Shown here: positions 8,668-17,174 of the stretch, piece after piece | Layout: every line of letters begins with the position of its first letter | Numbering within the stretch: position 1 is the stretch's first letter | From: Microbacterium rhizosphaerae | Lineage (GTDB): Bacteria; Actinomycetota; Actinomycetes; Actinomycetales; Microbacteriaceae | NCBI RefSeq assembly: GCF_034120055.1 | Contig: NZ_CP139368.1 | Location: 2,232,001-2,296,000 of the forward strand | Length of the DNA: 64,000 nt | Direction: 5' to 3' | Program-made: the position numbers and the translations under genes | The notes under the pieces: model-generated | Seen by the model: the letters and a program-made list of their open reading frames with translations, nothing else | Databases searched by the model: none | What the model was told of the DNA's origin: nothing

Positions 8668-9993
8668 TCAGTACGTGCGCAGGAGGTCGGTCAGCACACG
8701 CTTGCCGAACTCCAGCGCATCCAGCGGCACCCGCTCGTCGGTCCCGTGGAACATGCCCGTGAAGTCGAAGTCGACGGGCAGACGCAGCGGGGCGAAGCCG
8801 TAGCCGGTGATGCCGAGCCGCGAGAGAGCCTTGTTGTCCGTGCCGCCGGCGAGCAGGTACGGGAGGACGGGCACGCCCGGGTCGTGGGCGCCCAGTGCGC
8901 CCACCATGGCCTCGACGAGAGCTCCCTCGAACGGCGTCTCGAGCCCGATGTCGCGGACGACCGTCTCGATCTCGACATCCGGCCCGACGAGCTCGCGGAT
9001 CTCCTCGAGCGCGACGTCCTCGGTGCCGGGCAGCACGCGCACGTCGATGGTCGCCTCCGCGCGGTCGGGGATGACGTTGTGCTTGTACCCCGCGGTGAGA
9101 CCTGTCGGGTTGGTCGTCGTGCGCCACGACGACTTCAGGAAGCCGGATGCCGGTCCCGCGGCGTCCGCGAGGGCATCGGGGTCGTCGCCGTCGGCGGAGG
9201 CTCCGAGGCCGCGGAGGCCGTCCAGGAGCGCGCGCGTCGTCGGGGTGAGCGTGACGGGCCAGGACGCCCGCCCGAGGCGGGCGACGGCCTCGGAGAGGAT
9301 CGTGACGGCGTTCACCGGGTGGAAGCGGCTGCCGTGGCCGCCCCGGGTGCGAGCGACGAGCCGGATCCAGACGAGGGCCTTCTCCCCGACCTGCAGGAGG
9401 TACGCGCGACGATTCGCGACGGCGATCGAGTAGCCGCCGACCTCGCTGATCGCCTCGGTCGCTCCATCGAACCACGACGGTCGATCCCGGACGACGAGGG
9501 CGGAGCCTTCGACTCCCCCGTTCTCCTCGTCGGCGAAGAACGTCAGCACGAGGTCGCGCTCGGGCTGGTCGCCGGAGCGGAGGATGTCCGCCACCGACGT
9601 GAGGATCATCGCATCCATGTTCTTCATGTCGACCGCGCCACGGCCCCACAGCATCCCGTCGCGGATCTCGCCGGCGAACGGGTCGACGCTCCAGTCCTCG
9701 GCGATGGCCGGGACGACGTCGAGGTGCCCGTGGACGACCAGTGCGGGCTTGTCGGGGTTCTTCCCGCGCACGCGCGCAGCCACGTTCGTACGGCGCTCGA
9801 TGGGCTCGTAGTACTGCGGCCGCAGCCCGAGGTCGGCCAAGTACGCGCCCACGTACTCGGCGGCCTCGCGCTCGCCGCGGGAACGGCCCCCTCCCCAGTT
9901 CGTCGTGTCGAACCGGATCAGATCGCGCGCGACCCGGACCACCTCCTCCCGGGGCTCCTCGGGGGTGAGCGGGGAGTCCGGGTTCTCGGGCAT
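8668..9993 (-). CDS. M20 family zinc peptidase/dipeptidase
   Basis: A 441-residue metallopeptidase of the M20/M25/M40 family. Zinc ligands are seen in HGHLDVVP (about 88-95), in GRGAVDMKN and in the catalytic DEENGG. A lid/dimerisation domain occupies roughly residues 215-345. It probably hydrolyses dipeptides or acylated amino acids; the exact substrate is not readable. The start lacks a ribosome site, but TAACCT ends 7 nt before the ATG. Confidence 0.9.
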   Translation of the reverse strand: MPENPDSPLTPEEPREEVVRVARDLIRFDTTNWGGGRSRGEREAAEYVGAYLADLGLRPQYYEPIERRTNVAARVRGKNPDKPALVVHGHLDVVPAIAEDWSVDPFAGEIRDGMLWGRGAVDMKNMDAMILTSVADILRSGDQPERDLVLTFFADEENGGVEGSALVVRDRPSWFDGATEAISEVGGYSIAVANRRAYLLQVGEKALVWIRLVARTRGGHGSRFHPVNAVTILSEAVARLGRASWPVTLTPTTRALLDGLRGLGASADGDDPDALADAAGPASGFLKSSWRTTTNPTGLTAGYKHNVIPDRAEATIDVRVLPGTEDVALEEIRELVGPDVEIETVVRDIGLETPFEGALVEAMVGALGAHDPGVPVLPYLLAGGTDNKALSRLGITGYGFAPLRLPVDFDFTGMFHGTDERVPLDALEFGKRVLTDLLRTY

Positions 9994-10000
9994 GCGTCCC

Positions 10001-10006
10001 AGGTTA
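10001..10006 (-). promoter_or_regulatory. -10 hexamer, leaderless M20 peptidase
   Basis: TAACCT, then GGGACGC (7 nt), then the ATG at 9993. Confidence 0.55.
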
Positions 10007-10054
10007 TCGGCACGCCAGGAGCCGCATCGATTCTGTGGTCCGCGCTTTACGTGA

Positions 10055-10060
10055 TAGTGT
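10055..10060 (+). promoter_or_regulatory. Possible -10 hexamer of tRNA-Leu
   Basis: TAGTGT, 34 nt before the mature tRNA 5' end. The -35 is weak. Confidence 0.35.
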
Positions 10061-10094
10061 CAATCCTCGGTTGCGCAAGCAGCCGACACCACCT

Positions 10095-10179
10095 GCGCGG
10101 GTGGCGGAATAGGTAGACGCGCTAGCTTGAGGTGCTAGTGCCCGTATAGGGCGTGGGGGTTCAAGTCCCCCCTCGCGCA
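10095..10179 (+). tRNA. tRNA-Leu (anticodon GAG)
   Basis: An 85-nt class II tRNA. The acceptor stem GCGCGGG/CTCGCGC pairs fully with one G-U. The anticodon stem CTAGC/GCTAG closes the loop TTGAGGT, with anticodon GAG at 10129-10131, reading CUC/CUU leucine codons. The T-arm is GGGGG-TTCAAGT-CCCCC, with a long variable arm GCCCGTATAGGGC before it. CCA is not encoded; A10179 is the discriminator base. Confidence 0.97.
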
Positions 10180-10185
10180 CAGAGA

Positions 10186-10215
10186 GACAAAGGGTCCCGA
10201 AAGGGGCCCTTTGTC
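10186..10215 (+). terminator. Terminator after tRNA-Leu
   Basis: A 13-bp stem (10186-10198 with 10203-10215, one G-U) closed by a GAAA tetraloop, starting 7 nt after the tRNA. It also lies downstream of the convergent membrane-protein gene. Confidence 0.8.
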
Positions 10216-10244
10216 GTTGCGACCTGCGGTTTCTGACGCCGCGC

Positions 10245-11345
10245 TCACCCCGCGAGGACCGGCTCCGCCTTCGGCTCGACGGCGACCTCGAACGCGGTCT
10301 CGTCGACCGGCAAGGTGGCGACCTCGGTGACGAGCACGGTGGCGAGGGCCGTGTTCCGGATGAAGAGGATGATCCACGTGAACGCCATCACGGCCGCGAT
10401 CAGCTCCACCGCTGTGAGGGTGTAGTAGCCGACCGCGTAGAACGAGCCGATGAGCACCGTCACCGCGACGAACACGCGTCCGAGCCAGATGAATCCGCGG
10501 GCGAGACCCGGCACCCACGACGGCACGCGGAGGGCCAGGATGCAGAAGACCACTCCCATGCCGGATGCCGAGAGCGTGTGCACCCAGAAGAAGACGTCGA
10601 CCGGGAACAAGCCGACGAACGCGAGCAGCACGCCCATGAGCACGAGGAAGACACGGAGTCTGGCCACCCCACCGGCGCTGGCACCGGGAAGCGCTCGGGT
10701 GATGTAGCGGGTGAGGGTCGTGATCATCAGTCCGGCCACGACCAACGTCAGGTTGAAGGTCAGCGCCGAGTTGTCGTTCGTCATGCCGAGGGCGCTCAGA
10801 TTGAACCGCCACCAGTGCGGATTGCTCGCGCTCAGCATGCTCGCGACGAGTCCCTCGGCGAGGAAGACGGCGAGCACCACCGCGAGCGTCATCAGGCTGC
10901 TGCCCGTCGCCGCATGGAGCACCAGATAGGTCGTCACGGCGGTCACGGCGCCCGTGGCGAACAGCAGCGGGATCGGGTAGACGACCGCCTTCCCGAAGCT
11001 CTGTGCGAGGATCGCCGACAGAAGCGTCCACGACAGCAGCGCGATGACCGCATGGGCGAGGGCGACCACGCCGAGGTCGACGAGGTCCATGACCCGTGGC
11101 GGATGCTCCGGATCGCGTACGACGTACCGACCGAACACGAAGACGACGATGGCCGCGACGGTCGCGGCGACCGCTGCGAACTGGCCGACGGATCCCGGCC
11201 CGGCGATCGGAGCGGGCTCGAGGCGGAAGACCAGCAGCGCGGCGACGATCGAGACCGCGGATGCTGCCCCCGCGACGACGATCGCAAGGGATTCACGGGC
11301 GCGCCCGTCGGCGGTGAACACGACCCGTGTCATCGCCACTACCAC
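10245..11345 (-). CDS. Multi-pass membrane protein, DUF998-like
   Basis: A protein of up to 366 residues with about ten hydrophobic helices and a short acidic cytoplasmic tail. The segment FNLTLVVAGLM resembles DUF998 proteins, which have no known function. I do not recognise a specific role. The start is uncertain: GTG at 11345 (10 nt after a TAAAAT hexamer at 11356-11361) or ATG at 11333, which would use the GGGGGG tract as a ribosome site. It stands alone between tRNA-Leu and the VIT1 gene. Confidence 0.7.
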   Translation of the reverse strand: MVVAMTRVVFTADGRARESLAIVVAGAASAVSIVAALLVFRLEPAPIAGPGSVGQFAAVAATVAAIVVFVFGRYVVRDPEHPPRVMDLVDLGVVALAHAVIALLSWTLLSAILAQSFGKAVVYPIPLLFATGAVTAVTTYLVLHAATGSSLMTLAVVLAVFLAEGLVASMLSASNPHWWRFNLSALGMTNDNSALTFNLTLVVAGLMITTLTRYITRALPGASAGGVARLRVFLVLMGVLLAFVGLFPVDVFFWVHTLSASGMGVVFCILALRVPSWVPGLARGFIWLGRVFVAVTVLIGSFYAVGYYTLTAVELIAAVMAFTWIILFIRNTALATVLVTEVATLPVDETAFEVAVEPKAEPVLAG

Positions 11346-11411
11346 CCCCCGTCCGATTTTACGGGCCGAGGAGCCCGTTTTCCGTCATACGAACGGCATG
11401 GGACACGAACG

Positions 11412-12509
11412 TCAGCCGCCCATCGTGACATCGAACAGCAGACCGAGCACATAGGTGACCGCCGCCGCGCCGAATCCGATGGAGAGTTGCCGCAACCCGC
11501 GCATGAGTGGAGAGGTGCCCGAGAGCAGGCCCACCATCGCGCCGGTGAGCATGAGCGCGATGCCGACGAGCACGAGCGCGACGACCACCGCGGCCGGGCC
11601 TGACAGCCCGAAGATCCACGGCAGCACCGGGATCACGGCGCCGGACGCGAAGAACAGGAAGCTCGAGAGGGCGGCCCGCCACGCATCGCCGATGACCTCG
11701 TGGGTCTCGGTCGCATCGGCGCGGTGGCGGTACGACAGCGGACGGTCTGATGCCGCGGCCCGCGCGTGCTCGAGCGCCTGCCGGGCGCGCTCCTGCGCGG
11801 CCACCTCCGTCAGCCCTCGCGAGCGGTAGACGAGGGCCAGCTCGTTCGCGTCGAGGTCGAGGTCGGGCAGCACCTCGGCGGCGTCGGAGCCGGGCTCCGT
11901 GGCAGCGAGCAGCTCGCGCTGCGACTGCACGGAGACGAACTCGCCGGCCCCCATCGACAGCGCTCCGGCCAACAGGCCCGCGATGCCGCTGAAGAGGACG
12001 AGCTGAGGCGGGGCGCCCGTCGCACCGATGCCCATGACGAGCGCGAGGTTGGACACGAGCCCGTCGTTGGCGCCGAAGACCGCCGCCCGGAAGGTGCCGG
12101 ACAAGTGGCGGCGCCCCCGCGCCGCGAGGCCCCGCACGACCTCGCGGTGGACCTTCTCGTCGGCTCGCATCGCCGGCGTGGCGTGCGGGTCGTCGTCGTA
12201 GGGCGAGCGGTCCTCGGCGTTCTGCGCGAGCGCGAGCACGAAGATCGAGCCGAAGCGGCCCGCCATCCACCCGAGGGCCCGCGTCCGGAACGAGGCGCGC
12301 GGAAGGGATGCCGGCTCTCCGCCGAGGATGGTCAGCCAGTGCTGCTCATGCCGTCCCTCGGCCTCGGCGAGGGCGAGGAGGATCGCGCGCTCCTCCCCCG
12401 AGCGTCGCTGGGCGAGCTCGCGATAGACGCGGGCCTCGGCGCGCTCGTTCACGAGGTAGCGCGTCCAGCGGCGGCGTTCGCGGGCGGTGGACGGGGCGGG
12501 CGCGCTCAA
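11412..12509 (-). CDS. Ferritin-like domain fused to VIT1/CCC1 transporter
   Basis: A 365-residue fusion. Residues about 10-125 form a rubrerythrin/ferritin-like helical domain with Glu/His pairs (AEAEGRHEQHW) that may bind iron. Residues about 140-365 are a VIT1/CCC1 iron/manganese transporter with the conserved start FGANDGLVSNLALV and the GAGEFVSV motif, in five helices. It would export or sequester Fe2+/Mn2+ across the membrane. The start appears to be a rare TTG, backed by GGAGG 6 nt upstream; a TAGCCT hexamer lies at 12549-12554. Confidence 0.87.
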   Translation of the reverse strand: MSAPAPSTARERRRWTRYLVNERAEARVYRELAQRRSGEERAILLALAEAEGRHEQHWLTILGGEPASLPRASFRTRALGWMAGRFGSIFVLALAQNAEDRSPYDDDPHATPAMRADEKVHREVVRGLAARGRRHLSGTFRAAVFGANDGLVSNLALVMGIGATGAPPQLVLFSGIAGLLAGALSMGAGEFVSVQSQRELLAATEPGSDAAEVLPDLDLDANELALVYRSRGLTEVAAQERARQALEHARAAASDRPLSYRHRADATETHEVIGDAWRAALSSFLFFASGAVIPVLPWIFGLSGPAAVVVALVLVGIALMLTGAMVGLLSGTSPLMRGLRQLSIGFGAAAVTYVLGLLFDVTMGG

Positions 12510-12548
12510 GGGAGCCTCCTCGGCTGCGGCGGGTGCGGGAACCGTTCG

Positions 12549-12554
12549 AGGCTA
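12549..12554 (-). promoter_or_regulatory. -10 hexamer of ferritin-VIT1 gene
   Basis: TAGCCT, 39 nt before the TTG start, leaving a leader with the GAGGAGG ribosome site. Confidence 0.45.
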
Positions 12555-12628
12555 TCCGCCGGATCAGCCCGCGATCCGCGGAATCCCGCGATTGCCAGCA
12601 TTTCGGGGATCCGAACGGCGCGCGCGGG

Positions 12629-14506
12629 TCAGGAGTGCACGCGCTTGCGGAGGACATCGATGCGCGCCTGCAGCTGCGCCACGGTGGCGTGCGAGACGGC
12701 AGGACCGCCGCAGATCCGTCGCAGCTCCGCGTGCACGAGGCCGTGGGCCTCCCCGCTCTTCCGCGCGTACAGCCCGACGAGGCTGTTCAGCAGCTGCCGC
12801 TGCTCCTTGAGGGTGCGGTGCAGGGCCTGCGGGAGCGCGGAATCGTCCGCGGCGGACGAATCGGCCGTACTCTCGCGTGCCTCGCGCTCCCTGCGGTGGC
12901 GTCCCTGGCGCGCCTGTCGCTGCATCAGCAGCTCGTGGACGTGCTCCGGCTCCAGAAGCCCGGGGATGCCGAGGAACTCCTCCTCCTCGATCGTGCCGGG
13001 CACGGCGAGCTGACCGAACTCCTTGCCGTCGAACAGGACTCGATCGAAATGCGCGAGCGAGCCCAGAGCCTGGTAGGTGAACTCCTCGGTGAGCGCATCG
13101 GATGCCGAGTCCTCGCGCTCGGCGGCATCCATCAGATCCTCTTCGGCGTTCCACTCGTCGCCGTCGCTCTCGCGGTCGAGGGCGTGGTCGCGCTGGCGCT
13201 CCAGCTCGTTCGCGAGCTCGAGCAGCTGCGGGACGTTCGGGAGGAACACGCTCGCGGTCTCGCCACGCCGGCGCGCGCGCACGAAGCGCCCGATGGCCTG
13301 CGCGAAGAACAGCGGGGTGGACGCGCTCGTGGCGTAGACGCCGACGGCCAGTCGCGGGACGTCCACGCCCTCCGACACCATGCGGACGGCCACCATCCAT
13401 CGCGTGCTGCTCTTCGAGAACGTCTCGATGCGGCCCGATGCCTCGGCCTCGTCGGAGAGCACGACCGTGGGCTGCTCCCCGGTCAGCCCCGCGAGGATCG
13501 CCGCGTACGCGCGCGCCGCCGTCTGATCGGTCGCGATCACGAGGCCACCCGCATCCGGAACCTGCTCGCGGACCTCGCTCAGCCGCCGGTCGGCCGATCG
13601 CAGGACGGCGGGGATCCAGTCGCCCTCCGGATCGAGCGCGGTGCGCCACGCCTGCGAGGTGATGTCCTTCGTGTTGTCCTGTCCGAGATGCGCCTCCATC
13701 TCGTCGCCGGTCTTGGTCCGCCAGCGCATCTTTCCCGCGTACACGAGGAAGATCACGGGGCGGACGACGCCGTCCTCGAGCGCCCGACGGTAGCCGTACG
13801 CGTAGTCGGTGCGCGATATGCGGATGCCCTTCTCGTCGGGGTGGTATTCGACGAAGGGAATCGGGGCGGTGTCGGAGCGGAACGGCGTTCCGGAGAGGAG
13901 GAGCCGCCGTGCGGCGCGCTGGTAGGCGTCCCGCAGCGCGTCGCCCCAGCTGAGCGCGTCGCCCCCGTGGTGAACCTCGTCGAGGATCACGAGCGTGCGC
14001 CGATCCATCACGAGTCGCTGGTGCACCGACGACTTCACCGCCACTTGCGCGTAGGTCACGGCCACGCCGTGATAGTGCCGGGCGGGCGCGACATGACGGT
14101 TGCTGAAGGCGGGGTCCAGGCGGATGGAGACGCGAGCCGCGGCATCCGCCCACTGGGTCTTGAGGTGCTCCGTGGGCGCCACGACGACGATGCGATCGAC
14201 CACGCCGCGCCGCATCAGCTCGCTCGCGAGGCGCAGGGCGAAGGTCGTCTTGCCGGCGCCCGGCGTGGCGGCGGCGAGGAAGTCGCGCGGCCCCTTGCCG
14301 ACGCCGTCGGGCCCGTCCAGCGCGAAGTAGAGGTCGAGCGCCTCGGCCTGCCAGGCGCGCAGGCGCTGGGCCGTGCCCCACGGGGCGCGCTGCGGGAACG
14401 AGGGCGAGAGATGCTCCGCGGCGAAGCCGCCGAAGTGGGGGGCGGACTCCTCGTGACGGGAGACGTCGCCGGGGCCGACCGGGTCGGTGGTGGAGAACTC
14501 CTCCAT
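12629..14506 (-). CDS. Superfamily II DEAD/DEAH-type helicase
   Basis: A 625-residue ATP-dependent helicase. The motifs in order are Walker A TPGAGKT, Ia VVVAPTEHLKTQWAD, Walker B DEVHH, III LSGTPFRSD, V MVSEGVDVP and VI QAIGRFVRAR. The C-terminal 190 residues are charged and helical and match nothing I recognise. Whether it acts on DNA or RNA cannot be read. The ATG at 14506 follows AAGGGCGGGGG; a longer frame upstream lacks homology. It is divergent from the SGNH hydrolase. Confidence 0.9.
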   Translation of the reverse strand: MEEFSTTDPVGPGDVSRHEESAPHFGGFAAEHLSPSFPQRAPWGTAQRLRAWQAEALDLYFALDGPDGVGKGPRDFLAAATPGAGKTTFALRLASELMRRGVVDRIVVVAPTEHLKTQWADAAARVSIRLDPAFSNRHVAPARHYHGVAVTYAQVAVKSSVHQRLVMDRRTLVILDEVHHGGDALSWGDALRDAYQRAARRLLLSGTPFRSDTAPIPFVEYHPDEKGIRISRTDYAYGYRRALEDGVVRPVIFLVYAGKMRWRTKTGDEMEAHLGQDNTKDITSQAWRTALDPEGDWIPAVLRSADRRLSEVREQVPDAGGLVIATDQTAARAYAAILAGLTGEQPTVVLSDEAEASGRIETFSKSSTRWMVAVRMVSEGVDVPRLAVGVYATSASTPLFFAQAIGRFVRARRRGETASVFLPNVPQLLELANELERQRDHALDRESDGDEWNAEEDLMDAAEREDSASDALTEEFTYQALGSLAHFDRVLFDGKEFGQLAVPGTIEEEEFLGIPGLLEPEHVHELLMQRQARQGRHRREREARESTADSSAADDSALPQALHRTLKEQRQLLNSLVGLYARKSGEAHGLVHAELRRICGGPAVSHATVAQLQARIDVLRKRVHS

Positions 14507-14628
14507 GCGCCCCCGCCCTTCGTCTTGCCGTGCCGTCCCGTGTCGCTCCGCACGCGGGCAGACACGGGTCACCACGATAGACGACCTCTCGGACAGCATG
14601 CGCCGGGGCCGGCCCCATCCCGCGGGGA

Positions 14629-14634
14629 TAGGCT
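14629..14634 (+). promoter_or_regulatory. -10 hexamer of SGNH hydrolase gene
   Basis: TAGGCT, 27 nt before the ATG at 14662, with AGAAGG between as ribosome site. Confidence 0.45.
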
Positions 14635-14661
14635 CGAGGCATCCCCCGGTAGAAGGTCGAG

Positions 14662-15522
14662 ATGAGCACGACGGACGCGAACCGCACCCCCTATGTCCCG
14701 AACGACGGACCACATCCCTGGCGTCGGTTCGTCGCGATCGGCGACTCGTTCACGGAGGGCATCGGCGACCCCGATCCTGACGCGCCGGGCGGTCACCGCG
14801 GCTGGGCGGACAGGGTGGCGGAGGTCCTCGCCGCGCAGGTGGACGACTTCGCCTACGCCAACCTCGCCATCCGGGGACGGCTCATCCGTCAGATCGTGGA
14901 GGAGCAGGTCGAGCCGGCGCTGGCGCTGAAGCCCGACCTCATCACGTTCTCCGCGGGCGGCAACGACGTGATCCGGCCGAACGGCGACCCCGACGCCATC
15001 GCCGAGCTCTTCGAGGACGCCGTCGTGCGCCTGTCGAGCCAGGGTGCGACCCTCGTCGTCTTCACCGGCATCGACACCAACTTCACGCCGGTGTTCCGGG
15101 GCATCCGCGGCAAGATCGCGATCTACAACGAGAACATCCGCGCGATCGCGGACAAGTACGACTGCATCGTCGCCGACCAGTGGGCGCTCAAGGAGGTGCA
15201 GGACATGCGGTTCTTCACCGATGATCGCCTGCACTACAACAGCCTCGGCCACCACGAGGTCGCGAGGATGGTGCTGCGCGCGCTCAACGTGCCCAACGAT
15301 CTGAAGCCGATGCAGCCGGACGCGATCCCGTTCCGGACGTGGCGCGCTGCGCGCGCGAACGACCTCGTCTGGGCGCGCGAGTACTTCGTCCCGTGGGTGC
15401 TGCGGCGCGTGCGCCACCAGTCCTCGGGCGACAACATCGCGCCGAAGCGCCCCGAGCCGATGCCGGTGACGATCCTCGCGCCGGCGAAGGACGAGGCCGC
15501 TCACCGGGGAGAGCAGGTCTGA
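14662..15522 (+). CDS. SGNH/GDSL-family hydrolase
   Basis: A 286-residue serine hydrolase. Block I is FVAIGDSFTEG with the catalytic Ser, block III is SAGGNDV, and block V is LHYNSLGHHEVA with the catalytic His and a plausible Asp two residues before it in DDRLH. No signal peptide is visible, so it is probably cytoplasmic. Esterase or lipase substrates cannot be told from sequence. AGAAGG lies before the ATG. The SDR gene follows 1 nt after its stop, so the two are an operon. Confidence 0.9.
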   Translation: MSTTDANRTPYVPNDGPHPWRRFVAIGDSFTEGIGDPDPDAPGGHRGWADRVAEVLAAQVDDFAYANLAIRGRLIRQIVEEQVEPALALKPDLITFSAGGNDVIRPNGDPDAIAELFEDAVVRLSSQGATLVVFTGIDTNFTPVFRGIRGKIAIYNENIRAIADKYDCIVADQWALKEVQDMRFFTDDRLHYNSLGHHEVARMVLRALNVPNDLKPMQPDAIPFRTWRAARANDLVWAREYFVPWVLRRVRHQSSGDNIAPKRPEPMPVTILAPAKDEAAHRGEQV

Positions 15523-15523
15523 C

Positions 15524-16213
15524 GTGGCGACGCACCTCATCACGGGGGCAGGCTCGGGCATCGGCGGTGTCCTCGGCGATCGCCTCGTCGAGCGCGGCGA
15601 CGAGCTGTGGCTCATCGCGCGGGACGAGACACGGGCCGCGCAGTTCACGGAGCGGTTCCCGGGTGCGCGCATCCTCGTCGCCGACCTCTCCGACCCGGGC
15701 GGCCTCGCTTCCGCGCTCGGCGCGCAGGAGCTGCCTGATCGCCTCGACTCGCTCCTGCACGTCGCAGGCATCGTCGAGCTCGGCCGGATCGCCGAAACCC
15801 CGGTGGCGGCCTGGCAGCAGCAGCTCGACGTCAACGCCGTCGCGCCCGCGGAGCTGACCCGCATCCTGCTTCCCGCCCTGCGGGCCGGGCGCGGTCACGT
15901 GGTGTTCGTCAACTCCGGAGCCGGACGGCGCGTGCATCCCGGGTGGGGCTCCTATGCGGCGAGCAAGTTCGCCGTGCGGGCGATCGCCGACGCGCTGCGC
16001 GAGGAGGAGCGGGCGAACGGCGTGCGGGTGACCACGGTCTATCCCGGGCGGACCGCGACGCCGATGCAGGAGAAGGTGCACCGCCAGGAGGGGGCGGAGT
16101 ACGACGCATCGCAGTGGATGCGGCCCGCCTCCGTCGTCACGACGATCCTGACCGCGCTCGACCTGCCTCGGGATGCCGAGATCACCGAGCTGATGGTGCG
16201 CCCGGGCGTCTGA
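15524..16213 (+). CDS. Short-chain dehydrogenase/reductase
   Basis: A 229-residue classical SDR. The nucleotide-binding GAGSGIGG lies near the N-terminus, and the active site is NSGAG...YAASK (Ser, Tyr, Lys). The substrate is unknown. It starts with GTG immediately after the hydrolase stop. Its last 32 bp overlap the 3' end of the convergent methyltransferase gene. Confidence 0.9.
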   Translation: MATHLITGAGSGIGGVLGDRLVERGDELWLIARDETRAAQFTERFPGARILVADLSDPGGLASALGAQELPDRLDSLLHVAGIVELGRIAETPVAAWQQQLDVNAVAPAELTRILLPALRAGRGHVVFVNSGAGRRVHPGWGSYAASKFAVRAIADALREEERANGVRVTTVYPGRTATPMQEKVHRQEGAEYDASQWMRPASVVTTILTALDLPRDAEITELMVRPGV

Positions 16214-17009
16214 GTCGACGGCTTCGCAGCTCCCACAGCGCGACGGCGCTGGCTGCGGCGACGTTGAGGGAGTCCACTCCCCCTGCCATCGGGATCGTCA
16301 CGATCGTGTCGGCCGCGGCCAGTGCGCGACGGCTCAGGCCGTCTCCCTCGGCGCCGAGGAGCAGTGCGACACGCTCCGGGCGCTCGGCCGAGAAGGCATC
16401 CAAGGCGACCGCGTCGTCGGCCAGGGCCAGCGCGGCCACGTGCAGCCCCGTCTCGCGCAGCTGCCCGAACGATTCCAGCCGCGTCCACGGCACCTGGAAC
16501 ACCGTGCCCATGCTCACCCGCACGCTCCGGCGGTAGAGCGGGTCCGCGCAGCGGGGACTTACCAGCACGGCATCGGCTCCGAGTCCCGCGGCGGCGCGGA
16601 AGATCGCGCCGACGTTCGTGTGGTCGACGATGTCCTCCAGCACGACGACCAGACGGGCACCCGCGACGACCTCGGCGACCGGCGGCAGCTCGGGCCGGTG
16701 CATGGCGGCGAGCGCGCCTCGGTGCACGGCGTAGCCTGTGACGGCCTCCGCCACCTCGGCCGGGACGACATAGACGTCGGTGTCGTCGCCGGGGGGCAGC
16801 ATCCGCTCGACGTCGGCCAGCCATTTGCTCTGGACCAGCACGGATCGCGGCCGATGGCCGGCAGCCAGCGCGCGGCCGATGACTTTCGCCGACTCCGCGA
16901 TGTAGAGCCCGCCCTCCGGCTCCAGCAGACGGCGCAGCGCGACATCCGTGAGACCCCGGTAGTCCGCGAGCCGTGGGTCGTCCGGGTCGTCGATGGTCGC
17001 CACGCGCAT
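16182..17009 (-). CDS. TrmH/SpoU-family RNA 2'-O-methyltransferase
   Basis: A 275-residue protein with an N-terminal L30e-like substrate-binding domain (about 1-100) and a C-terminal SPOUT domain. SPOUT motifs are LEDIVDHTNVGAIFRAA (motif 1), LLLGAEGDGLS (motif 2) and IPMAGGVDSLNVAAA (motif 3). It methylates ribose in rRNA or tRNA; the target position is not readable. The start ATG at 17009 begins the conserved DPRLADYRGL region. Confidence 0.92.
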   Translation of the reverse strand: MRVATIDDPDDPRLADYRGLTDVALRRLLEPEGGLYIAESAKVIGRALAAGHRPRSVLVQSKWLADVERMLPPGDDTDVYVVPAEVAEAVTGYAVHRGALAAMHRPELPPVAEVVAGARLVVVLEDIVDHTNVGAIFRAAAGLGADAVLVSPRCADPLYRRSVRVSMGTVFQVPWTRLESFGQLRETGLHVAALALADDAVALDAFSAERPERVALLLGAEGDGLSRRALAAADTIVTIPMAGGVDSLNVAAASAVALWELRSRRLRRPGAPSAR

Positions 17010-17074
17010 CCATCCAGGATGCCTCAGGCGGCGACGTCCCGGGTGTCCGTAACATGCCCGAAAAGTGGTCGGCC

Positions 17075-17080
17075 TACACT
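17075..17080 (+). promoter_or_regulatory. -10 hexamer of leader ORF/sirtuin transcript
   Basis: TACACT, followed 5 nt later by the GAGGAGGGGGG ribosome site and a GTG at 17100. Confidence 0.45.
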
Positions 17081-17099
17081 GCCGAGGAGGGGGGCTGCC

Positions 17100-17174
17100 G
17101 TGACGCAGGCTGATCGGACCCCGCCACCGGAATTCGCGGGGTACGCCGCGAGCAGGAAGCACGGTGCTCCATGA
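17100..17174 (+). CDS. Short leader ORF (24 codons) coupled to sirtuin
   Basis: A GTG-initiated 24-codon frame preceded by a near-perfect Shine-Dalgarno, GAGGAGGGGGG, 5 nt upstream. Its TGA stop overlaps the sirtuin start codon as ATGA at 17171-17174. The peptide has no obvious motif. The strong ribosome site and stop-start overlap suggest that its translation sets sirtuin expression. Alternatively, it could be a chance frame in a leader whose ribosome site once served a longer N-terminus. Confidence 0.5.
   Translation: MTQADRTPPPEFAGYAASRKHGAP

Noticed and set aside
11361..11378. Hairpin ACGGGC-CGAGGA-GCCCGT followed by TTTT on the plus strand
   Set aside because: It looks like a plus-strand terminator, but no plus-strand gene ends there and the minus-strand transcript lacks a U-tract.
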